Shown piece by piece: positions 33,141-45,882 of a stretch of DNA of 64,000 nt. The stretch is from contig CM048845.1 of NCBI GenBank assembly GCA_026545225.1, positions 124,670,533 to 124,734,532 on the forward strand. Reading direction: 5' to 3'. Below the pieces are notes generated by a model. The model had not been told where the DNA came from. It searched no databases and was given only the letters and a program-made list of their open reading frames with translations. Source of the stretch: Cornus controversa (Eukaryota; Streptophyta; Magnoliopsida; Cornales; Cornaceae). The stretch's first letter is position 1. Each line of letters starts with the position of its first letter. The position numbers and the translations under genes were made by a program.

Positions 33141-34688
33141 TGTTGTGCATTCGGTCCTTCTAATTTACATATGTTAATCCTTTAATTATGTTTATATTAG
33201 TATTTTTATAGTATTATTCTATTTTTGTCATTTTCAAATCCTTAGATGAAATAATGGTTAATTCTATGGTTCTTGGGCTTCCATAAGAACAAGAAATTGC
33301 CATTAGTTTGGACCAACTTTCAATGATGAGTCCATGGATTGGGCCAAGCTATATTAAAGATTTAATGCAAAAGGGGCCAAAAATCTAAATTGGTTCATTC
33401 ATTGGGTCAATTACAAGTTCAAGACTAATCTCAAGCCCAAAATTCGTTCAAAATTCTAATCTGCGCACTGTTTGTATTTTGACCATAACTTCATGCTCCA
33501 AACTCCAATTAAGGCGATTTTTGCGTCTATGAAAAGATAAAAAAAGAGTTCTAAATACGTTTAGTTTTGAGAAATTTCTGAATCAGACATCTTGGTGGTT
33601 GAAAGTGGCCAAAACAATAGCATAAATATTCTGGACAGATTTTTCTTTGGTTGCTTTGAAAATTTGTGACAAGTGACCAATGATATGACAAGCAATCACC
33701 TCACTCAATGAATTCACAAAAGTGCTATACACATGGAGAGAGATGATCCAATTCTTCTAAAATGGATTACATATGGAGCTATTTATGCCATAGGATGAGT
33801 TTAAGTAGAAGAAATGGTGGACACTCATATTGCACTAACTTTGGCTATAAATGGAGGGAAATTGAGTAGTGTAAAGAGGGGAGAAGTGAGTGAAAATATT
33901 CTGCACACATAGAGAAATATGAAGTGTTCTCCAACCATGAAAACTTGTAACTTAGCTATGAGGAGCTAAAACTCTTCCTAGGGCATTGATGTAGCCTTAA
34001 CCAAGCATCAATGGTATGATAATAGTATCTTTATTTGGGATTATTATATGTGTATAATAAGTTGTATAACTTTGAGAATTACATTTGTAATTGAAGTATA
34101 AAGTTATGTTCAATCTTGACTTCATTCTTCTCTTGTCTTAGAAAGTATGAAATTATATAATAATTTTATATGAACATAAATTCATTAGATTTGATAATTC
34201 ATGCTTAAGGAAGATGAATCGTTCTACATTTTTAATTTCATGTTATGTCTTTTATTTAAGTAGTTAGGTAGACGATTCATGCTAATTAAAGATGAATTAT
34301 TCTTATCTTTTGATTTATGTATTTTCTTGAAGATATCATGGTGGTATATGACAGATCCCATGAATCATGATTATACATATGTAACTTCCCCAAGTTGAAT
34401 TACATTCTTCCATTGATGTGAGACTAGTGGTGAAATCAATACCCTAGTCCCTCTTTTATTTATCAATTTAAATTATAACTAGTGCCATTTATTTTATGTT
34501 AAACAAATACCAAAAATATCAACCTCTCTTTTAATGAATCAAATGAGACTAATTTAATCACATTCTCTGTGAGATCGACACCTTCACAAGAGTCCTATCT
34601 TACAAAGATTCGTGCTATTGCAAGTGGTTTATTAAGAAGTGGACAAGAATTATTTTGGTAAAACAAAATACCCTTTTCAAGCACAACA
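33141..34688. repeat. second copy of the 1.4-1.5 kb non-coding repeat family
   Basis: It starts TGTTGTGCATTC and ends GCACAACA, an 8 bp inverted repeat with a TG...CA form. It is collinear with 4391-5800 through several blocks, including a conserved tract near 33960-34010, an 'aattcatgcttaaggaagatga' block, a 'tagttaggtaga' block and 'ctattgcaagtg' near the end. There is no coding potential. The TG...CA ends and length of about 1.5 kb suggest a solo LTR. No target duplication was found. Confidence 0.55.
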
Positions 34689-36293
34689 GGTGCACTAGGT
34701 ATAATGCCCATAAATGATAAAATTTGAGAAAGTGGACTTAAGTGGTATGGTCATATCCCTTGTAGACACCATATTGCACCGCACGAGGTCCCCCAATCAC
34801 CGAGAGACTCAACGTGCATTGCGACGGGGTGGCTACAGTTTGTAGTTGAGGTGGGCCAATGGAATGTGTATGTTTGGAGTCACCACCTAACATTGGATTA
34901 TGTGCTAGGTCGCCTTAGAAGTGTGGAATGTTATGACTCATACGAGGTCAGAATGTGAGCCCTTAGAATGTTTGATTTCCATTTGATTTGTGAGAATTGG
35001 ATTAATGGATTTGGAAGTTTGGTTATGTCTGGGAAATGTGTTAGGCACTCCAAAACATCTGTACCAAGTACAGTTACATACTTTGCCTTCATGTTGCTTT
35101 CTTTCCATTATATGATTATATTCCAGGAATGTGGATTTAATGTACTCTAAGAAGTGTGGAACTAAGGTTTGTGAAGATGGAGAGTCTTTTATACATATGA
35201 GTACAAGAAATGGAATGGTTGAAACTGGGATTGCCTAGACGACTTTCATACATTAACTACTTCAATACATGCATGGTTTTGTCATTTGTGAGTGGGTTCT
35301 TAAAAGAACCTATGTTTTTAATAAAGGTGTGACCGAACCTGGAGACTTTCCAAGTTACCTACATATCCCAACTATGGATAGGGTAAAGGAAATTAGGTTG
35401 GACGTAGTTCAGAGTACCTTGTTCCTACATGACCTGATCAATTCGATCAGGCACTCGCCATCTATTTTCATTGTTTGAAATTAGTAATATTATCCATGAA
35501 CGTATGGTCGTATTCTATGGTTACGATTCTATCATATATGTCTTTTTCATTTCGTAGAAAATTGATTTTACGGTTCCCAGGGGGTGCAAATCCATAATAG
35601 GCATATAGAAATTATTGTACGTCAAATAACATCAAAAGTGTTGGTTGTGTTGAATGTGGGCCTACAAACACATGAGTTCGAAGGCTAGGTGACCGAATCT
35701 AGGGTTGCCTAAACTGCCTACGTATCTCACGCACAACTATTGTGATGAGAATTAGGTCACCCATAGTTCTGCCTAAGGACTGAACTACAAAAAGAAGAGG
35801 GTGAACTTTACGAAGATAAATGTTTGTATGTTTAAAGATAATAACTTTCACGAAGGTCGATGGGGGATGTCTGAAGAGAATGACATTTACAAATGTCAAT
35901 GTTAATAAAAAGACCTCTAGGGAGGTGTATGACTAGAAATGGGTGGGATGACCTCTAGGGAGGCGTGTATGTCTAAAGATGGACGGAGTGACCTCTAACG
36001 AAGTATGTATGACAGAAGGATTTTCTTAACGGGGAGGGGTAGGGTTTAGCCAAACCTGCCCTATACCTGCCTCGTTGCCACCCTTATTTCTATCATACTT
36101 TATCATGACGGTTCGTGATCTAAGTTACACAAAGCACGTGCAAGAGCGAAAACAGGAGCACAAAAGTAACAAAGTCTAAAATTTGGTCGAAGTGGGAGTA
36201 TCTCCAGAGCGTTTGTACACTTGTATGTTATTATATATATACATATATGTGCCTGCGAGTGTAAAATATTTTCAATATCTGTACATATGCTAA
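34689..36293. repeat. decayed retroelement 3' region with an 80 bp motif
   Basis: No gene is seen. An 80 bp motif beginning GTGACCGAA and ending near GTAGTTC occurs at 35329-35410 and 35689-35769, with a weaker third trace near 35215. The same motif is found at 63085-63157, in the 3' region of element 3. This suggests that the stretch is the remnant of an element-3-like retrotransposon. Its middle also has short 'gacctctagggaggtgtatg' type direct repeats near 35905-36015. Confidence 0.5.
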
Positions 36294-37096
36294 GGGTCCG
36301 TTTGGTTAGACGGAAACAAATAGTGGAAAGTGAAAGTGAAAGAAACTAAAGTGAAGAAAAGAAAAATTAAGTTTCCACTGGGCATTTGGTTAGCATGAAA
36401 AAATTTCAAGAAAATTGTTGGAAAATGTTATTTTGTTAGTTTGGATAGCATGAAAGTGAATGAAAAATTATTACAATTACCAAAAATACCCTTATGATTT
36501 CAAATACTAGAAAAATAAATGAATATGTTACATAAATTATAGTAATTCTAAGAGTAAAATTGAAACTTTATAAATATAAAACTGCTAACATAAGGATTCC
36601 TCATCATTAACCGTGCTAGCCGATAATGAAATTGAGGTCTATGTTTTCAAGGTTCAAATTTAGAGAAAAATTAGTGTAGTTTTGCAAATTGAAGGGGAGT
36701 ATGTGTAACTATGTTAAATCTTAAAAAAAAAAGAGAATTCAGTTGCAGTTGCTTTGAGATGACGGTTGGACCCTATATTCACACATATTCAAGCGAGATA
36801 TAAAGAATAGATTACCTTTTGCCTTCACGCAGATCTACAGTTCTTTAGAACCTAGTAAATAAACGAAGAACAAGTTGGATAAATAGGAATGTAAAATCAA
36901 AAGGCGTTGCTTTCATGCAAAAATATTTTTCCATGTTTTGTGTGGGAAAAGTTTTGGGGGAAAATAGGCCATTGTTAAAATCCAAATTTTCCAAAATTTT
37001 TCTTTTTCATTCTCTCCAAACATAAAAAAAAAAAAAATTCAAAAATTTTACGTGTCCTTTCTTTTCTCATTAATTCCATCTTAACCAAATGGAGCG
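36294..37096. mobile_element. hAT-like MITE, family A copy 1
   Basis: The ends form imperfect inverted repeats: GGGTCCGTTTGGTTAGACGG on the left, and CGCTCCATTTGGTTAAGATGG on the complement of the right end. Like 50467-51032, it contains 'gtttggatagcatgaaa' and pyrimidine-rich text before the right end. It is about 800 bp and non-coding. A clear target duplication was not found. Confidence 0.65.
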
Positions 37097-37200
37097 TAAA
37101 TGACATTATATACTTTGTGAAATAATAAAAATGTAATTTCATAAGCACAAGGAAATATATATGATTTATAAGTAATCTTCCATGTTATGAGATACATAAT

Positions 37201-39096
37201 AGGATTAAATACACTGACCTCCCATGAAATTTGTTCTAATTAAACTCCATTGAAACTTTTCAAAAATCTTGTAATAACCTCCCTCACCCTTTGAAATTAC
37301 TTGTATACCCTTATATATATCAGCATAAAAAATATCAAAATATCTTTTACTATGAAGAGACCAAATTACCCAATATATATTTAGGGTATTTTGTTCTCAA
37401 TACTTTCTCCCTCTCCACCCACGATTAGGGGTGGGTGCACAAAGAACTGGTTGAACTAGAACCGTAAGAAACATTAGATGAACCAAATCGAACCATTTAA
37501 ATAACCTATAAAATATATAATATAGAAATAAATACTAATATCTTCTAAATTTCAGTATTCTATTTATATATAAAGTATAAAATATATAATATATAGATAA
37601 ATATATTTATCTTCTAAGTTCTAATGTTCTATATATTTATATAATTTAAGATATATAAATAAATATTAATAGCTTCTAATTTATTATTATAACTATGGGT
37701 GCACAAACATGAGCATGTATATTGTCTATGTTTAAAAATAAAATAAAATAAAAATTGACAAAGAACCGTTCGAAACCGGAACGGAATCAAACCGAACCAA
37801 ACTCAACCTCATCATCTCTCACCCACCGTTTCTCTCCACCCATCGTTGTCGTCGCCCCCCCTGCCACCATGTCTCTCCTCTCTCTTTTTCCTCTCTCAGT
37901 TCTCTCTCTCTCCTCTCCACTTCATCCTCTCTCCACATGGATAGATGTGGTATTCTGGCTAAGTGATTTGGTTTGGTGTTTGCGTGAGATAGCAGGGCAA
38001 TCAACGAACAAGGAAGTGATTCGATTTCAATTTTTAGTTTGGGGATTTTGATTAGGGATTTGAGAGGAACGATAGGAATGTTGTTTGGCTGGTGGATCCC
38101 GATGATCTACTGTCGCCGGCACTAAGCAGGGACAAATGGTTGGCGATCTCTGATGGTTTACATAAATTTCAAGAGCAATGACAAGCAATTGAAGATCCCT
38201 ATAGTCAATGCTATATAAATTTGAAGACTTGTTTTCTTCCTTTGAAGACCAATTGCAAGATTGCTTTTAAGTAACACGGGGATTTGAAGATCTATTTGCG
38301 TTTACAAATGTTTGTTAATTTATATGGAATGTGGGGGTGAAGCTTATGCTAGAGGTTGAGGTTGTTTCCATCAGCCAAAGTCACATGACCTACGTGGTGG
38401 TTCTAAAGGTAAAAGATCCTCCACCGCAACCGGCGACGGTGCATTCTCTGGAGTTGTCGCGGCATGCTCAAGAAGAAAAAGAACATGAAATTTGAAATGG
38501 TAGAGGAAGCTATAATCATCTGAATTTGATTGCAAATCAATTTTTGTGTTTCTCTTCAGATTTTATTTTAAATTTTTGGGTTTTGATTTTAATTTGGCTT
38601 CTAGGAAGGTTGTAAAGATGAAAGGAATCTGAATATTTGAATGTTATAATCACATTAGACGAATTATTTTAAGCTATTTAGGATTTATTTCTGATTTGAT
38701 TTTGAAACTATTGTCTTGTTTGATTTTTTTTATTTTTTGTTGTTGTTGTTGGTGGCGGCAGTGGGTGGAAAGAGGGGGAAGAGAAGGATGGGTGGTTGTA
38801 GGTGGAGAGGGAGAGAATTGGTGCTAGTGGTAGAGAGAGGGAAAAATAAAAGAGGGAGAGGGTATTTTTGTCTTAAAATATCAAGTATTTTTTGTAAATA
38901 AATGTCATTGCAAAGGGTAGTAAAGACATTTCAAATAGAGTGAGGGTATTTTGGTCAGATCACTTTTTTTTTTCTACAAAAGGGGGTAATAGTAGCAAGT
39001 GATCAAATGTGAGAGAAACATAGTGTATGATTTTTGAAAAGTTTCATCCGATTGTAATTAGGTCAAACCTCAAATGAATTAAGTGTATTTAATCCT
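37201..39096. mobile_element. 1.9 kb long-TIR element
   Basis: Terminal inverted repeats of roughly 70-90 bp begin AGGATTAAATACACT on both strands and share 'gaaacttttcaaaaatc' further in. The 7 bp ACATAAT flanks the element on both sides (37194-37200 and 39097-39103). The inside holds a pyrimidine-rich stretch near 37850 and fragments that could be captured gene sequence, but no transposase. It fits a non-autonomous Mutator-like or foldback element. The 7 bp duplication is shorter than the usual 8-9 bp of Mutator, so the class is left open. Confidence 0.7.
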
Positions 39097-39103
39097 ACAT
39101 AAT

Positions 39104-39900
39104 ATTACTAAAAATTCAAATACAAAACTTATGGTGCATTTTTTATTTTTAAAAAATTGCGACATGATAAATCTATACATTTATTTTAGTTTCTTAAAGA
39201 GATACTGTTAAATTTTCAAACATGAAAAGATTGTTTTAAAGAATTCTAAAATAATATGCATCTTAATTAAATAAATTAAAATGAAAAAGTGTATGTATAA
39301 TTTGTTTGCAAATATATATGTGCATATACACCTGCATTTAATATTTTTAGACTATATTTTAACTGATTTGAATATCTCTTATATTTAAACATTTGTCAAA
39401 TAAATGAAAAAACAAAAGAGATCAATATGAAGGGGACTACATTAAGGATTTGTTATTTAATTAGTACATTTTAGTTATTGTCATCCATAATAAATGTCAC
39501 ATGTAATTATTTATAATTTAAAGAATGAGAAATCGTTAAGAATTCATGGATTCACAAATTGAATTCAAAGATTCACAAAATTGAATTTGTGAATTGAGGA
39601 AGGATTTGCCCACAGAGCACGGAGCATGAGAGCATCAAACCTTCCGAAGGATTGTGCAACTTATAATTGAAGAAGCCCCTCACTCCCTCCCCTACTGAAA
39701 TTGTATTGAATGAAAATGAGGATTAAAATCAGCCGTTGCACCAGGGTCGGAATGAAGCCCTAATGTAATGAACACATAGGCACCAAATGCATCAAACAAG
39801 TTTCCAGTAAAACCCACCTGGGACTGCAGTAATTCAATAACAACATTCCAACTTACAATTCCATTAATCAAGGCCAATAAAATGAGTATATCACACAACT
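39104..39900. other. 3' flank of CUL3
   Basis: AT-rich DNA without a gene. The 3' UTR of the minus-strand CUL3 gene must lie in the right part. Short stretches near 39700-39900 with better base composition may belong to it. No clear polyadenylation signal can be singled out. Confidence 0.4.
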
Positions 39901-42900
39901 TCAAGCAAGGTATCGATACAACTTCCTATCCAATTTGTCCCTCTCTAAGAACTCCCGCTCAATAAGGGACTCAATTCGTTTCTTTATTACAACAGGGTTC
40001 GCCAGGAATCGTGACTGAAGCTGCTTTGTGACTTCAGTAACAATATTGTTGTGATCCAGCACACGCCGCGACTTCATGATCCTTACAATGGCTGCTTCAA
40101 TCTGGGGCTTCCTGTCCTCTTCCACTCTCTGTCGGGTCTCCTGCTTCTCAGGTTCTGACTCCCTTTGTGCAACAACAGTGCCTATTTTTACCTTGTAGAA
40201 CTTGCTTGTGAACTGCTCGTTAAATAAAAATGTATCATCCTCAGCAATATTCTTGCTCATGGGCTCTTTTCGTAGAACATTCTTCCCCTTAACACAGGCC
40301 AGACTCTGCAGACACCTCTTTAAGTCTGAGGCAGGTATCTCTGTTGCCTGCTCAATTTCTTTATAGCTCAGCCGATCAGCACTGTTGAACAACATAAGGA
40401 TACACATCTGATATGTGGAAACATTCAGCTCATGCTTTTGTCCCTTTCCAAAGGTTGCTTTCAGATCAGAAGTGCCCATATTTGTTTGCCATGTCAATCT
40501 CCGCCCAGTATGAGCCCCAAGATAATACATCCGGAATTTGTCACACAACCCCATGATTTCACGTGGAAGGTTGCAAGTGGCACTCGACTGAGTCGGCCAA
40601 GACCCTGTAGTAAGGACCTGAACATGAAGTGTGGGGCTCTCTGTCATCTCAGAACCCATGCTTGCATAGAATCCCTGCATTGTGTCCTGAGATGTCTTCA
40701 TGTCAGTGAACATACCTTCTAATTTTGATGTAAATTGATATCCACATTCTGTTTTGAGCTTAACTATCAAACTTCTCTCTGCATCATCAGAGACAGTTTT
40801 CCCTGACAGAAGCCTCTTTGCCAAATGTTGTTTGTAATACTTTTCAAACACATCTTTCTCTTGGAGGTAACGGAAAAGAATCATCACCTTGTCCAGTACA
40901 ATCTCTACATCCTCCTCACTGACGTCTTTCAGTCCTTTCCGGAGCTTATCATCCACAAACAAAGAAATGTACTCTGGTGACCGAGGATTAAAATTTATAA
41001 AATATACAAATGAGGAGTTCAAAGCATTCTGGAATGTCTTGTCATTGTTAAATGCCAAACTGATAATCCTATCATACTTATCCTTTTCATCCAAGAGCCG
41101 CTGCACAAAGTCCACTGGATCCTTTAACCTTTCTGGATCTGTAACTAGCTGCTTACCTGTATCTCTAGTGTGAGAAGTCATGACATCTCTAATTATTGAG
41201 AGTCCATTACTCACCCTGCGAAACAAGTTGTACATCCTTCCTAAGTCCTCATATTTGTCATCCACAAGCATATTAACTAAGCCCGAGTTCTCCATATGCA
41301 CTAATTGATGCACATGACTCTCGATCATCTCCTTCTCCACCACGTTAGTGATCTTAGCTTCACTTTTTGCATCCAAATATTGCGAAACTCTCTCAATCTC
41401 TTCATTCAGACGCCTCTCAGCTTTCTTTAAATAATCCCCACAATCGCAGCACTCGATGAACTGCTGAGACTCACCACGATAAAAGTCGGCTGAAACTTCA
41501 AGAAAAGGTTTCTCAAAGTCTTCTTGGTAAACAGAAGAACCCAAATCCATTTGCATTTTTATTATATTCCTCATCAAACCCCTGTTTATAACTTCACCAG
41601 TTCTTTCTCTCTGCACAAGTTCAAGAAGTGTATCCTGAAGCCTTGTTTGGATTTTGCTAGAGTGAATAACGTTGTCCCTCCACAAGTTCAAGCCAAGCTC
41701 GTGAACTGGGGTTTTGTGATTACAAGGGATGAAAGTCCTGTCCAGGTACATCAATATGTCCCGGATCATTTGCAACGCCTTGTTGTGATCTGCCCATTTC
41801 CTGTTCAATTCTTCCAGAAATAAGCCTCCCTGAGCAGCCTCAATTGATTTTGCTATTTCTTTAAGATGTGATGTCATAGTTGACACAAGTCCAGAGTAGA
41901 GTTTGTCTCCAAATTTGTGCAAGACCATATTGTAAGCATTCCTGAATGTACATTAGATACTTAAAAATCAGAAGGGAGCTTATAGATGAAAAAGAAATTG
42001 GCAGTAAGCTAGAAGGGTGTGAAAGGTCTTTACAATTGCAACATCTCATCTTATGCCATAGGATTAAATACTTAAAATGGGATTCCAGGCAAATCACCAT
42101 ATACACAAGAAACTGAACTGAGTAATAAATACAGGCCTCACAGCTTATGTGAAATTGTTAATTTGTTACAGGAGACAAACTAGACTGGATGAAGAGAGGA
42201 CAATATCCTTTCCTTGGTCCTTCCATAAATTATAATGACCTACTAAATGAAAAATTATATAATGACAAGCTTCTTCCATTATATATAGTTATCACTAACT
42301 CTTAAGAACAAAAACATGAGATTTCAAGGAGCTCAAGAATTTCAACATGTAGCACTTATCAATTGGGACAGAGAAGACCAGGTCTCCAACTTTTATTAGG
42401 TGGGCTTCAATTGCTGGATTGTACTAATGCTGGGAGTAAATGATGAGTTGGTGGGTTGAAAATTCACCAGAATTTCAGTTCTTGTGCCACCAGAATTTGA
42501 TTGTATCAAGAATTTAGAAAAATAAAAGAAAATCATTTGTCATCCCAAGTAGACCAACAAAAGTGATGTTTCTTTGTCACCCGATACTCTGTGAACATCT
42601 TTACTTCAGCTGCCCAACCCTAATTCTCTAAGTAAAATCCAACTCAAGCTCTCTTTGATCAACACAAATCATAATAACGATCCCATTCTAAGTCCTGGTG
42701 TTATTAAAATAATATCTCATTTATTCTAATTTGATCCCACTTAACTTAAAACATATGCATTCAAAGATAAATCATCCTGGACTGGCTTCACCAAGGAAAC
42801 TAAACCAGAGTATAAGCTTTCCAGCATCCATAATAAATGGAAAAGAAATATTCCAATTGGGAATCATAACAAGGGAAGCATGTGCACTCCGCTCTGCACT

Positions 42901-45015
42901 GGTTCAACACATTTACATGCAATCCAACCAAAATGCCCTCAAGAAAACTCTTTATAAGTAATGAAAAAACAAGGAAGCATCACCATAACAACTTGTGGCC
43001 AACGTTACATAGATAAGGGAATAGGATGGGTCCAACACCCAAGCCATCTACTTGTTAGATTGTGAACATCGGAAATATTCCAGACAAACTCTAAAAACAA
43101 ATAGGTCATTTTAGATTGGTTAAATAAAGTATTCCCAGTTTGAAACATCTTACATGTGAAAATCTATACAGTCCGCCAAAAAGAGGTAAAGGCGGCAAAA
43201 TATATGACCTATGGTTTAACAGAAGATATGACTACATATTAGAGATGAATTGCAAATAACTAGGATACATATAGTTACAAAAATATATTTGAGTAGATAT
43301 GGTATTCTTTATCCTTGGAACATACTTACAAAAATGAATTTTTCAACTGTCACTAACAGCCCAAAAGGACCAAAGAGGTGAGAGAATTTCTATATCTATT
43401 AAGTAGAGTAATTTTGAATACATATAGCTTGCTTTTCTGGTCTGTTGTTCTCTTATTCACATCCCTATATCTTAAAGAGTTAAGATGGCTTCAGGAAAAT
43501 TCAATATAGGGACAAGTACACAGAGGCTTCATCAAAAGGAAAAATCTTAAAAGCTTTATTCCAGCCACTGCTACCATCAGATCCCAATTTTAATATCAAC
43601 CTATATTGGAACCTCACAGTTCATTTCCTGAATCAAGTCTGAGTCATAGGTCAGGTCCCCTTTCCCCCCCACCCCAACACACACACACGCACACCCCCAC
43701 CCACAAAATAAAATAATAGATCAGTCATTCAATGGAGGAGAAATAAATTTTTGGGCTGCAAACAAAAAATGAATCCAAAGCTTGGTCTTTTTAGATAAAA
43801 TATAGAACAAATTTTGCTCAAATACATATGACAAAATACATGCCCACAAACATTCCCTAATGTCTATAATACATAATTAGTGCATTATGGCAATATAACT
43901 AAAATATACTTGTGCTCACAAGATAATATCGAAATAGATTTGCACAACAAAAATGTATCTACTTAAGTTATGAGCTATTGGACCAAGTAACAAGAGCAAG
44001 GGTAAGAGAGCAGTAAAGAAAGAAGACACTATTACCACCACTGTAAACATAGTAAGAAAAGAAGAGCCGGTCACAAATACCAAAAGCAAACAGGAAGAAA
44101 AGGCTTCCACTGCTGGTATCACAAGCAGCATATCCAATAAATTATCCAGAAATAACCAAACTCAAGGGATAGTAACCATAAACTGATCCCCCAACAAAAT
44201 ACCAGGACCCACCCCAAACATAAGTTTAACTAAGATCATTTTTCTCTTCGTTTCTTCTTATTTTATTTTTTACTTTTGGTTGGGAGGGGTGTAGAGTGTA
44301 CTGGTGTGCATACCACCCACATCTAATTGACTTGGGCTACCAGGAGCAAAACGAACCATAATTGAATCAAATTCTCAATCTTGACAAATGAAACTAAAAT
44401 GTTCCAGAATTCAACACTAAAATTCAACCCGGAGCAAGGCTCATAACTAAAATGTTCAGTTTTAGAAAGAACTCAATGCAGTGCATATTCTGAATGTGAA
44501 CTAAAATTTTTCCTTAAATTTTAAATTCTAAAGATTCAGTCGCTTAAGTTTTCAACGTTACTAATTCAACACTAAAATTATTCAGTACTCAATTTTCATT
44601 TTATCAAGCAGCATTTAGTAATAGATTTTGGTTTCAAAATTAAAAAATGATTTGCAAATAATCACAGAGACAACCTCAAGCATTGATACTACAATCAAAT
44701 GTAAAACAATAAAATTAAAATTTTAAAAAGTAAACCAACAATCAAATTGTATTATTCTTGTTTAATAGTATACCATAAGAGTACAATAACAAAAGGGAGA
44801 AAATGAAAACAATAACAAGAGACTATATGTAAATCCAAAATAAAAAAGCCAAACCTGTAAAGTTCTTCAAAACTGAGCCCACTTGCATTGCGATTGTAAA
44901 TTTCGCGAATTGCATGCTCCAGAATTTTCCAAGTCTTCTCTGCGTAATTCGGGTCCAGCACGACCCGATGTTTAAACGCTTCTATCTGAAAATTCCTCTT
45001 CTTCTGACTACTCAT
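39901..45015 (-). CDS. CUL3: cullin-3
   Basis: Coding exons are 45015-44855 and 41941-39901, separated by a 2,913 bp intron (TACAG|GTTTGG, acceptor ATTCAG|GAATG). The product is 733 residues; plant CUL3 proteins are about 732. The first exon gives MSSQKKRNFQIEAFKHRVVL through FEELY, and the arginine codon is split by the intron. Cullin repeats fill residues about 1-380. The cullin homology domain follows, with ILFRYLQEKDVFEKYYKQHLAKRLL near 415. The winged-helix end has IVRIMKSRRVLDHNNIV, whose lysine is the NEDD8 site, and finishes LDRKLYRYLA. CUL3 is the scaffold of CUL3-RBX1-BTB ubiquitin ligases in nucleus and cytoplasm. All parts look intact. Plants often have two paralogues (CUL3A/B); I cannot tell which this is. 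Confidence 0.97.
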
Positions 45016-45400
45016 CCTCTCAAATCCAGATTATCACAACCTATACCCAATTATAACTCAAAGATCAAAAATCTTTTGATGATTAGGGTTTCGGTTCTTG
45101 AAATTTCAAGTATGAGACCAGAGCCAAAGGTAACAGAAAATCAAAGAATTATGGTTTGAACTCAAGGGAATTGATGGAAGAAGATGTGAATTGACTGAAA
45201 TGTAAAAGCATCATCAATCAAGCTATTGCGGTCTTTTTTTATTGGAGTTTCGATTCTTGAACTTTCAGGATGAGCCAGACCCAAAGGCAATAGAAAATTA
45301 AAGAATTAGGGTTTGAAATGAAGGGAATTGATGGAAGAAGATGTGAATTGACTGAAACGTAAAAGCATCATCAATCGAAGTTGAGAAGAAATGCTTCGAA
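45016..45400 (-). promoter_or_regulatory. CUL3 5' UTR and promoter with a tandem duplication
   Basis: About 136 bp at 45086-45221 is repeated at 45245-45381 with some 15 percent difference; both copies share 'gggaattgatggaagaagat' and following bases. Each copy keeps one telo-box-like AAACCCTA on the minus strand (45084-45091 and about 45303-45310), at different places within the unit. The transcription start is not evident. Confidence 0.65.
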
Positions 45401-45882
45401 GCTATTGGGAGTCTAAACGCATTTGTTTTCTTCCTTTTTTTTTTTCCTCAACTGAATCTATCCAGTAAATGTAAAAGATGGACCGCACGTACATCGTCCT
45501 CAATGTGGTGTATTATCGTTGACCGCAAATTAGTTGAATCATAGTTGAGTCTAACAGTTTTTCAATCTGATTCATTGAACTCATCACAGTCTGGATTACA
45601 ACTAAAACCGTTGATACATGCGAAGTATGGGATTATACTGAAAATGACACTTCAAGAAAACACTTTAGGGCGCTCCATTTTTTATCCACTGCCACCCCAT
45701 TCTATGTCGCTCTTTTCCTTAAAAATTAAGTTTGTAACGTGTGATTTTATCGTTATATTCATGTATTATATATATATATAGATTTTTTATTTTTTTTCTT
45801 TCTCCTTCTCTCTTCTCTCTCCTCTTCTCTTTCTCTCTCCTTAAACTTTTATCACTCTAGCGTTGTCGCCTAAGATTGCCTT

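Noticed and set aside
37755..38051. 98-codon frame with serine/leucine-rich repeats
   Set aside because: It translates a CT-rich low-complexity stretch inside the long-TIR element.
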